Positions 57,429 to 64,000 of a DNA stretch of 64,000 bases are shown piece after piece. How positions within the stretch are numbered: the stretch's first letter is position 1; each line of letters starts with the position of its first letter. The DNA comes from Rhizobium sp. AQ_MP. GTDB lineage: Bacteria > Pseudomonadota > Alphaproteobacteria > Rhizobiales > Rhizobiaceae. Below the pieces are notes generated by a model. The model had not been told where the DNA came from, searched no databases, and saw only the letters and a list, made by a program, of their open reading frames with translations. The DNA is taken from positions 82,257 through 146,256 of the forward strand of contig NZ_JACJVI010000013.1 in the NCBI RefSeq assembly GCF_014237835.1, read 5' to 3'. The translations under genes and the position numbers were made by a program.

Positions 57429-58715
57429 ATGCGTATTCGTGCGGTCACAAACAATTTTTCAGTAAAAACAAACAGCGATATTGGACTTGGTCTTGAAGAT
57501 GTGGCCCAAGTGTTCCGGCGCATTTTGTTCGAAGATATATTACCGCTCTGGTCCACTGTCGGCATCGACCGGATCAGGGGCGGTTTCTGTGAGAGCATCT
57601 CGCGCGAAGGCCGCATTCCATCCTCGTCGCGACGTGTCCGGGTGACCGCAAGGCAGGTCTATAGCTTTAGCGAGGCTGCCCGATTGGGATGGAATCCGAC
57701 TGCTGCCAGTGCCTGTATCCGGCACGGCTATCGTTTCTTGCTCAGTCACAGTGGTCCCGATGGCCTGCTGTTCCACAGCTTGAGCGACGACGACACTTTG
57801 CTCGATCAAGATCACCATCTCTATGATCAGGCCTTCCTTCTGTTTGCCTATGCTCATAGTTTTGCACATCTTCAGGACGAAGATTATCGCCGACGGGCCG
57901 TGAGCCTTCTGAAAAGCTTGCGGCTGAGGCTTGGCCACGAAGCAGGCGGTTTCAAGGACCACAGCCGTAGTCCCTACCCATTACGGTCCAATCCGCACAT
58001 GCATCTCCTGGAAGCTGCACTCGCCTGGATGGCGGTGGATGCCAATCCTGTGTGGCGTGTGCTTGCCGATGAGATCGTCTCTCTGTTCAAGAGCCGGTTC
58101 TTCGATCCAGATCGCGGCGTGGTCCGTGAGTATTTCAATGCCGATTGGGATGTACTTGCGGAAGGTGGACGTTGGCGCATAGAGCCTGGCCACAATTACG
58201 AATGGGCATGGCTTATCCTGCGCTGGGCTCAGGCCACGGGCGGCAAGATTGGCGATCGCGCCGAGCGCATGATCGCGTTTGCTGAAAGTCACGGGGTTGA
58301 TCCGTCACGCAGGGTTGCGATCAACGAGGTCTGGTCTGACGGGCTGACCGCTGATGGTCAGGCGAGGCTTTGGCCCCAGACCGAAAGGCTGAAGGCCTGG
58401 CTTGCTTTCGCAGAGACGCTGGACGGAGAGAGCAAGCGGATTGCAGAACAGAATGCTTGCGAGGCAAGCTTGGCATTGTTGTCTTATCTGACGCCGGGTC
58501 CACGGGGTATCTGGCATGATGTGATGCTTGAGGATGGGAGCTTCAAATCCGGTGTTGCACCGGCCAGTTCGCTTTATCACATCATCTGCGCGCTCGGAGA
58601 GTTGCTGCGATATGTCGAACGCAGTCATCCCGATCAGGGCACCATAAAGGGCAGGGCGCTTGACGGCGGCCAGGATGCACTTATGCCGCCCGGCATTCTC
58701 ATGGGGATGGCGTGA
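57429..58715 (+). CDS. AGE-family sugar isomerase, probable mannose-6-phosphate isomerase
   Basis: 428 residues of the N-acylglucosamine 2-epimerase (alpha/alpha)6 barrel. Typical segments: RVRVTARQVYSFSEAARLGW, DHHLYDQAFLLFAYA, SNPHMHLLEAALAW and PGHNYEWAWLI, whose His and Glu residues form the active site. Rhizobia use an AGE-type enzyme as phosphomannose isomerase. Because AlgA here lacks its isomerase motif, this protein most plausibly makes Man6P for the pathway; a free-sugar epimerase remains possible. GGTGGAG lies before the ATG; its stop overlaps algC by 4 bases. Confidence 0.82.
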   Translation: MRIRAVTNNFSVKTNSDIGLGLEDVAQVFRRILFEDILPLWSTVGIDRIRGGFCESISREGRIPSSSRRVRVTARQVYSFSEAARLGWNPTAASACIRHGYRFLLSHSGPDGLLFHSLSDDDTLLDQDHHLYDQAFLLFAYAHSFAHLQDEDYRRRAVSLLKSLRLRLGHEAGGFKDHSRSPYPLRSNPHMHLLEAALAWMAVDANPVWRVLADEIVSLFKSRFFDPDRGVVREYFNADWDVLAEGGRWRIEPGHNYEWAWLILRWAQATGGKIGDRAERMIAFAESHGVDPSRRVAINEVWSDGLTADGQARLWPQTERLKAWLAFAETLDGESKRIAEQNACEASLALLSYLTPGPRGIWHDVMLEDGSFKSGVAPASSLYHIICALGELLRYVERSHPDQGTIKGRALDGGQDALMPPGILMGMA

Positions 58716-60238
58716 TGTCGGTCACTTCTTCCGCAGCTTTTACGCCTTATTCTGCCGCGCCCTTGTACACAGAAGCGGTTTCAGACCAAAACAGCTTGAA
58801 ATTCGGCACTTCGGGTCTGCGCGGGCTGGTCACTGACCTCGTCGGCTTGCCTACACGTGCCTATAGCCTTGCCTTTGTCCATCATGCGCTCGATCTCGAG
58901 CCAAGGACGGCAGAGGTGCTTGTCGGACAGGACTTGCGTTCGAGCAGTCCACAGATCGCTGAAGACTGCATCGCTGCCATCAGACAGGTCGGCCTTCAGG
59001 CTATCGATTGCGGGGCTTTGCCGACCCCGGCATTGGCGCTTGAGGCCCAAAGGCGCAAATGTGCAGCAATCATGGTGACGGGCAGCCATATTCCTGACGA
59101 CCGCAACGGGTTGAAGTTCTATCTCGGCGAGGGTGAGATTACCAAGGCCGATGAAGCGGCGATCTTGATGAAGCATGCCGAGCTCGATCAGGAAACCTTG
59201 GCGTCGCTTTCAAAAAGCAGCGGGGAGGCTACATCGTCCGCCCCAGACGCCGTCCTGCGTTTCATCGATCGATATGTTGCGTTCTTTGGCGCCGATTGCC
59301 TTGTTGGACGGCGTATCGCGGTTTACGAGCATAGCTCGGTCGCGCGTGATGTCCTTGCTCATCTCTTGCGGTCTTTAGGCGCAGATGTTGCCCCTGTCGG
59401 GCGCGCCGATCGCTTCATTCCCGTCGACACCGAGGCGCACGAGCCCGAACAGATCGCCTATCTCGAGAGCATTGCCCGTTCAGGACGTTTTGATGCGATC
59501 GTCTCGACGGATGGCGATGCAGACCGGCCGCTGGTTGCCGATGAGCGCGGAAAAATCCTGCGCGGCGACGTTCTTGGACTGCTCTCAGCCAAATTGCTTG
59601 GAATGCGGACAATTGTCACGCCGGTCACATCTGGAAGTGTCATCGAGCGTTCCGGCTTCGGTGAACGGGTCATCCGCACGCGTGTCGGCTCCCCTTATGT
59701 GATCGCGGCCATGGAAGAGGCGTCGAAGGCGGGGTTTCGCGACATCATCGGGTTTGAGGCCAATGGCGGGACTTTGCTTTTTTCCAGCGCTATCGGCCAT
59801 GATGTCCGCCGGCTTGAGGCTTTGCCGACACGCGATGCAGTCCTGCCGATTTTGGCTGCTTTGATCACGGTTGTCCGGTCAGGACTGCCCCTGTCTATGG
59901 TCGTTGATCGGCTGCAAGTCGGTCATGCACTGGCTGACAGGCTTAAAGACGTCCCGTCCTCGCAATCCTCTGTGTTTTTGCAGGAGCTCGCAGGGCAGGG
60001 TGGTTTGGCCGCTCGATATTTCGCCGATGTCGGCCAGATTTCGACAATGAGCGACCTGGACGGCCTGCGAGTGGAATTCATGGACGGTGGCGTCCTCCAT
60101 TACAGGGCCTCCGGAAACGCGCCAGAGCTTCGATGTTATGTCGAAGCTCAGGAGGAAAACCGTGCCTTGGATCTCCTCAACTGGGGTCTTGACGCTGCAC
60201 GCCACGCGCTGATCCGAAAGGGACATATGCCGATTTAA
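58712..60238 (+). CDS. algC: Phosphomannomutase / phosphoglucomutase AlgC
   Basis: 508 residues of the alpha-D-phosphohexomutase family. All four loops are present: phosphoserine TGSHIPDDRNG, metal-binding STDGDADRP, sugar-specificity GFEANGGTL and phosphate-binding RASGNAPELR. It converts Man6P to Man1P. Translationally coupled to the isomerase gene (ATGA). The FEANGG loop differs slightly from the GEMSGH of Pseudomonas AlgC but is common in other family members. Confidence 0.9.
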   Translation: MMSVTSSAAFTPYSAAPLYTEAVSDQNSLKFGTSGLRGLVTDLVGLPTRAYSLAFVHHALDLEPRTAEVLVGQDLRSSSPQIAEDCIAAIRQVGLQAIDCGALPTPALALEAQRRKCAAIMVTGSHIPDDRNGLKFYLGEGEITKADEAAILMKHAELDQETLASLSKSSGEATSSAPDAVLRFIDRYVAFFGADCLVGRRIAVYEHSSVARDVLAHLLRSLGADVAPVGRADRFIPVDTEAHEPEQIAYLESIARSGRFDAIVSTDGDADRPLVADERGKILRGDVLGLLSAKLLGMRTIVTPVTSGSVIERSGFGERVIRTRVGSPYVIAAMEEASKAGFRDIIGFEANGGTLLFSSAIGHDVRRLEALPTRDAVLPILAALITVVRSGLPLSMVVDRLQVGHALADRLKDVPSSQSSVFLQELAGQGGLAARYFADVGQISTMSDLDGLRVEFMDGGVLHYRASGNAPELRCYVEAQEENRALDLLNWGLDAARHALIRKGHMPI

Positions 60239-60272
60239 CGCTAATCCCGGGGCGGCACATCGCCGTGCGACA

Positions 60273-60749
60273 ATGCAAAGAGATCCATTGACGGAAGCGT
60301 TTCTCGATGGAGAGACGCATGACATGCCTGCTGAACACGCTGTGGCTTTGACCGTCAATCTGGTGCGGGCCTATGTCGCCAATCACATCGTGCCACCATC
60401 GCAGTTGGCGACTTTGCTTGAGCAGACCCATAGGACAGTGCTCAATCTTTCCAATCTAAAGCCAGATCAGCCCGAAGAAGGGGGGGGCTCCGCAGAAATC
60501 GGCAGCGATCGGATCACCTGCCTGGAATGCGGCAAGGCTTTTCGTTCGCTGAAGCGCCATCTGTTTTCGCAGCACCACCTGACGCCCGATCAGTATCGGA
60601 TGCGTTGGGGCCTGTCTTCCGACTATCCGATGACAGCGCCCGATTATGCGGCGCAACGGTCCGAAATGGCGAGGGCCCGGGGCCTTGGAAAACGGCCACG
60701 CATCAATTCTCCCGATCATGAAGGGCAAAGTAAGGGGGATGAGGCGTGA
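60273..60749 (+). CDS. MucR/Ros-family zinc-finger regulator
   Basis: 158 residues. N-terminal helical region (VNLVRAYVANHIVPPSQLAT) and a prokaryotic C2H2 zinc finger, CLECGKAFRSLKRHLFSQHH, followed by LTPDQYRMRWGL as in MucR/Ros. These proteins are H-NS-like regulators of exopolysaccharide genes in rhizobia. The gene sits between algC and the type I secretion gene, overlapping the latter by 4 bases, an unusual position for a MucR, which is normally a stand-alone gene. An alternative ATG at 60324 (after GGAGAG) is possible. Confidence 0.88.
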   Translation: MQRDPLTEAFLDGETHDMPAEHAVALTVNLVRAYVANHIVPPSQLATLLEQTHRTVLNLSNLKPDQPEEGGGSAEIGSDRITCLECGKAFRSLKRHLFSQHHLTPDQYRMRWGLSSDYPMTAPDYAAQRSEMARARGLGKRPRINSPDHEGQSKGDEA

Positions 60750-62524
60750 CTTTCACAGTTTCGCGAAGGGAAAAGCCCCTTCTTCAAAAAGCGATCTCGC
60801 GCTGCCGTTCAGCGCTTGTCGGCGTGGCTATGGTCAGTGCCATCATCAATATTCTGTTTCTCGCCGGTCCGCTCTTCATGCTCGAGATCTATGATCGCGT
60901 GCTTCCAAGCCGGAGTGTTCCCACTCTCGTGTCGCTGTTGCTGATCCTCGCTTTCCTATACGCCTGCCAAGGCGTCCTCGACGTGATCCGCAACCGGATC
61001 CTTGCACGCATTGGTGCCTATCTGGATCGGGTTGCGAGTGAGACCTGCTTCCAACAGGTGGCATCACCGTCTGCAAAGGCGCACTCGAATGAAGGGCTGC
61101 TCGCGCTCAAAGATCTGGATCAGGTTCGTGCCTTTTTTGGCAGCGCTGGACCTGGTGCACTGTTCGATTTGCCCTGGATCCCGCTCTACATGCTTGTCTG
61201 CTTCACATTCCACCCCTGGATCGGCTTTGCGGCGGTCATCGGTGCGCTTGTGCTTCTTGCAATGACGCTGGCGACGGATCTTAGCTCGCGAGCTCCGAGC
61301 CAGGAAGCGACATTGTGGTCGCTGCAGAAGTCGCACCTTGCTGAAGCTGTTGCTCGAAACGGCGAGGCTGTTCGGGTCATGGGCATGGGACCGCATCTGG
61401 CGCGTCGCTGGTCCAATCTCGGTGGTTCATATATCGACAATCAGTTGCGGCTGAGCGATATCGGAGCGGGCTTCGGCGCTCTTTCGAAGTCATTTCGCAT
61501 GTTTTTGCAGTCAGCCATACTGGCGTTGAGCGCCTATCTCTTCATCCTCGGTGAGGTGACCTCCGGGATGATCGTGGCAAGCGGGATCCTGGTTTCGCGC
61601 GCTTTGGCACCGGTGGAATTGTCCATAGCGCATTGGAAGACATTTGTTGCAGCCAGCCAGAGCTGGAAAAGGCTCAAGAAAACCTTCAGCGCCCGCGCAC
61701 GACAAGAACGACTGGCTCTGCCCGGGCCCACGACGCGGCTCGATGTGGAGGGACTGTTCGTGGCGGCCCCCGGGTCTCATAGCCCCTTGCTCAGCCAAGT
61801 GAACTTTTCGGTCACAGCCGGTTCAGCACTCGCGATCATTGGCCCAAGCGCTGCTGGGAAATCGACGCTTGCACGCGCATTGGTCGGGGCCTGGCCCTGC
61901 ATGCGAGGCGAGATCAGGCTCGACGGCACGCTCATTGATCATTGGAATACCGACGTCTTTGCAAGCCATGTCGGCTATTTGCCTCAGGACCTTGAACTCT
62001 TTGCAGGAACGGTCGCAGAAAATATCGCGCGTTTCGATCCCAATGCCTCCGCGGATGCCGTCATCGCTGCGGCAATGACAGCGGGCGTACATGACATGAT
62101 CTTGAAACTCCCCGAGGGATACGAGACCGAAATCGGCGAGGGAGGCGTTGTTCTTTCCACCGGACAACGTCAGCGCCTGGGCCTTGTGCGTGCGCTGTTC
62201 AATCAACCGTTTCTTGTGGTTCTCGATGAGCCCAACTCAAGCCTGGACCAAGTTGGCGAGGAGGCCTTGACCGCCGCCATTCGCGCGGTCAGAGACCGGG
62301 GCGGCATTGTGATCGTCGTCGCGCATCGCGCAAGCGCCTTGGAAGCATGCGACCAAATCATGCTGCTCAGTGACGGCCGGGCGCAAATGCTTGAGCGCAC
62401 GCGGGATGTCATTCGCAGCGTCCCCGTTGCCTCAGGCATGAACGGCAAAGGACGCCGGATAAACCCAAGCGTAGCACAAGCGGCCAGCGAGCTGCCCCAG
62501 TTGATCGGGGAGCATCATCCATGA
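60746..62524 (+). CDS. Type I secretion ABC transporter (PrtD/HlyB-like, no peptidase domain)
   Basis: 592 residues. Six membrane segments in residues 20-310 (FLAGPLFMLEIYDRVLPSRS is typical of PrtD), then an ATPase domain with Walker A GPSAAGKST, signature LSTGQRQRLGLVRAL, Walker B LVVLDEPNSSLD and VVAHR switch. No C39 peptidase domain, as expected for RTX exporters. Coupled to mucR and hlyD by 4-base overlaps. The only RTX protein in the window is the epimerase at 34.1-37.9 kb, so that is the likely cargo. The TolC partner is not here. Confidence 0.92.
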   Translation: MTFTVSRREKPLLQKAISRCRSALVGVAMVSAIINILFLAGPLFMLEIYDRVLPSRSVPTLVSLLLILAFLYACQGVLDVIRNRILARIGAYLDRVASETCFQQVASPSAKAHSNEGLLALKDLDQVRAFFGSAGPGALFDLPWIPLYMLVCFTFHPWIGFAAVIGALVLLAMTLATDLSSRAPSQEATLWSLQKSHLAEAVARNGEAVRVMGMGPHLARRWSNLGGSYIDNQLRLSDIGAGFGALSKSFRMFLQSAILALSAYLFILGEVTSGMIVASGILVSRALAPVELSIAHWKTFVAASQSWKRLKKTFSARARQERLALPGPTTRLDVEGLFVAAPGSHSPLLSQVNFSVTAGSALAIIGPSAAGKSTLARALVGAWPCMRGEIRLDGTLIDHWNTDVFASHVGYLPQDLELFAGTVAENIARFDPNASADAVIAAAMTAGVHDMILKLPEGYETEIGEGGVVLSTGQRQRLGLVRALFNQPFLVVLDEPNSSLDQVGEEALTAAIRAVRDRGGIVIVVAHRASALEACDQIMLLSDGRAQMLERTRDVIRSVPVASGMNGKGRRINPSVAQAASELPQLIGEHHP

Positions 62525-63816
62525 GTGAGATGTCACCAGAGCGGCTCGTTCGATCCATCAGGATGAACATAGGTCTCTCTCTGACCGTGTCAGGACTTCT
62601 GATCGCTGGCGGCGGCCTGGCGGCCACTGTTGAAATCGCTGGCGCTGTGATGGCCACCGGCAATGTGGTGGTCAATTCTGAAGTGAAGAAGGTGCAACAT
62701 CCCGTGGGCGGCACCATTTCGGAGATTCGTGTCGCCAATGGCCAGCGCGTGCAGGCTGGGGAGCTCTTGGCACGGCTCGAGCCAACACTTGCGCAAGCCA
62801 ATCTTGCGATCATCAGTGCTGCCCTTGACGAAGTTCTGGCAAAAAGGGCTCGGCTGCTCGCTGAACGGGACGGCCTGACTGAGATCGTCTTTGATTCAGA
62901 GCTCGTCACGCGTGATCGAGATCAGAACACCAAGGACGTGCTTAATGCTGAATTGCGCGCATTCAATCTTCGCCATGACGCCCGTCAGGGAGAAAAAGCA
63001 CAGCTTGAAGAGCGCATCGTCCAACTTGACGAACAGGTCAAGGGGCTGGAACAGCAAGCCGAAGCAATGGAAACCCAAGTCAGCCTGGCGAGCCGAGACC
63101 TCGAACTGGCGCAAAAAATGTTCAAACAACAGCTTGTGCAGTATACCCGCCTCAACGGTGCCGAGCGTGAGAAGGCCGATCTGGATGGCCAGCTTGCTGG
63201 TATCCGGGCCAGCATCGCGCAGACGCGGGCGCGCATTTCCGAGACCAAGCTCGAAATCTTCCAGATCGATCAAAAGCTCCGCGGTGAAGTGGCCCGCGAG
63301 CTGACCGAGGTGAGCGCTTCGATTTCCGAACTGCGGGAGCGCAAACTCTCAGCAGAAGACCAGTTGCGTCGGCTCGATATTCGCGCACCGCAAGATGGTA
63401 CAATTCACCAGCTGGCCATTCACACCATTGGCGGTGTCGTGACGCCACAGGAAATCCTCATGCTGATCGTGCCGCAGTCCGATCTGCTCGTGGCCGATGT
63501 GCGGATCGCACCCGCAGACATTGATCAGGTGACGATCGGACAGGGTGCCTTCCTGCGCTTCCCGGCGTTCAACCAAAGGCTCACTCCAGAGCTGAACGGG
63601 ACAGTGGAGCGGGTTTCACCGGATCTGATCACGGATACGCAGACCCGGACATCCTATTACGCAGCGCGCGTGACGCTTGACCCTGAAGGTCAGCATCTTG
63701 CCCTGAAGCCAGGCATGCCTGTGGAAGCGTTTCTCAGGACGTCAGATCGCACCGTCGGATCGTATTTGACAAAACCGATGACCGATTTCTTCACGCGAGC
63801 ATTCCGCTCAGAGTAG
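62521..63816 (+). CDS. Type I secretion membrane fusion protein (HlyD/PrtE-like)
   Basis: 431 residues: one N-terminal membrane segment (SGLLIAGGGLAATVEIAG), a lipoyl half (EVKKVQHPVGGTISEIRVAN), a long coiled coil around residues 95-280, the second lipoyl half (RAPQDGTIHQL) and a beta-barrel domain ending with the family tail KPGMPVEAFLRTSDRT. It links the ABC exporter to an outer-membrane TolC. Last gene of the right arm. Confidence 0.92.
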   Translation: MSEMSPERLVRSIRMNIGLSLTVSGLLIAGGGLAATVEIAGAVMATGNVVVNSEVKKVQHPVGGTISEIRVANGQRVQAGELLARLEPTLAQANLAIISAALDEVLAKRARLLAERDGLTEIVFDSELVTRDRDQNTKDVLNAELRAFNLRHDARQGEKAQLEERIVQLDEQVKGLEQQAEAMETQVSLASRDLELAQKMFKQQLVQYTRLNGAEREKADLDGQLAGIRASIAQTRARISETKLEIFQIDQKLRGEVARELTEVSASISELRERKLSAEDQLRRLDIRAPQDGTIHQLAIHTIGGVVTPQEILMLIVPQSDLLVADVRIAPADIDQVTIGQGAFLRFPAFNQRLTPELNGTVERVSPDLITDTQTRTSYYAARVTLDPEGQHLALKPGMPVEAFLRTSDRTVGSYLTKPMTDFFTRAFRSE

Positions 63817-63941
63817 ATTAAAGGAATGAAGCTTGCGTTTTCCCTGAGGCGGGGCGCTGACGCGTGTGTGCTCCCCGCAAGCATGCGACGCAGTTCCATA
63901 ATATAGATTACGCGATCTTCGGATGTAGGGGCTATTTAGTA

Positions 63942-64000
63942 ATGCGACAGTTGGGCCAGTTAGAGATGCGACAGCCTCGCCTCTTGATGCACTGGTCAAT
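63942..64000 (+). repeat. Direct repeat copy 2 (IS-end-like), runs to the window edge
   Basis: Matches 23323-23381 with about seven differences over 59 bp, in the same orientation. Two ATGCGACAG motifs stand 24 bp apart, separated by TTGGGCCAGTTAGAG. The repeat may extend beyond the window. It begins 125 bases after the hlyD stop, so the two copies bracket the phosphodiester, regulator and alginate genes. Confidence 0.7.

Noticed and set aside
63829..63885. Large stem after hlyD (GCTTGCG with CGCAAGC) as terminator
   Set aside because: The loop is long, inner pairing is imperfect and no U-tract follows, so I do not call it a terminator.

Overview
The window comes from an alphaproteobacterium, most likely a Rhizobiaceae member of the Rhizobiales. 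The evidence is the gene order of the rhamnose locus (the Rhizobium leguminosarum rhaRSTPQUK / rhaDI arrangement), a MucR/Ros-type zinc-finger regulator, a rhizobial AGE-family sugar isomerase, GC-rich coding sequence and many ATGA start/stop overlaps. All assignments were made by reading motifs and translated protein; no database search was run.

Layout. 1-3.7 kb: a secreted von Willebrand A protein cut by the left edge, plus a small secreted partner. 4.3-11.8 kb: a LacI regulator divergent from an operon for an alpha-L-rhamnosidase (GH78) and a CUT1 sugar ABC transporter. 12.0-12.2 kb: an IS3-type remnant. 12.4-23.3 kb: the complete L-rhamnose locus (RhaR regulator; RhaSTPQ transporter; RhaU mutarotase; RhaK kinase; RhaI isomerase; bifunctional RhaD), with a 19-bp inverted repeat between the divergent arms. 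These two sugar modules fit together: rhamnosides are imported and cleaved, and free rhamnose is catabolised to DHAP and lactate. 23.3-23.8 kb: a direct-repeat copy and a frameshifted IS3 transposase remnant. 23.8-29.4 kb: LacI regulator, Fe3+/polyamine-type ABC transporter and a metallophosphodiesterase in one operon. 29.8-34.0 kb: an XRE regulator, a SARP-like/TPR regulator, a short interrupted ORF and a membrane diguanylate cyclase.

34.1-63.8 kb is the outstanding region: a locus for making and modifying alginate (polymannuronate). A long minus-strand operon reads algD, alg8, alg44, algA, algG, a PL5 lyase, three Sel1-repeat proteins, a second PL5 lyase (algL), and a large RTX mannuronan C5-epimerase of the Azotobacter AlgE type. 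The plus-strand arm carries an AGE-family isomerase (probable mannose-6-phosphate isomerase), algC, a MucR-like regulator, and a type I secretion ABC transporter with its HlyD adaptor, which probably export the RTX epimerase. A Crp/Fnr-family regulator lies between the arms.

Inferred flow: Fru6P to Man6P (AGE enzyme), Man1P (AlgC), GDP-Man (AlgA), GDP-ManA (AlgD), polymannuronate (Alg8/Alg44, switched by c-di-GMP), periplasmic epimerisation and trimming (AlgG, PL5 lyases), then extracellular Ca-dependent modification (RTX epimerase). Departures from the Pseudomonas/Azotobacter plan are: no recognisable outer-membrane porin AlgE or AlgX/I/J/F acetylation genes in the window; AlgG fused to a long helical-repeat extension; AlgA lacking the histidine motif of its isomerase half; three large Sel1 proteins where one AlgK is expected; and an Asp-to-Asn change in the catalytic DPHE motif of the RTX epimerase. 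A near-identical ~59-bp sequence occurs at 23.3 kb and at the right edge, bracketing the 40-kb block.
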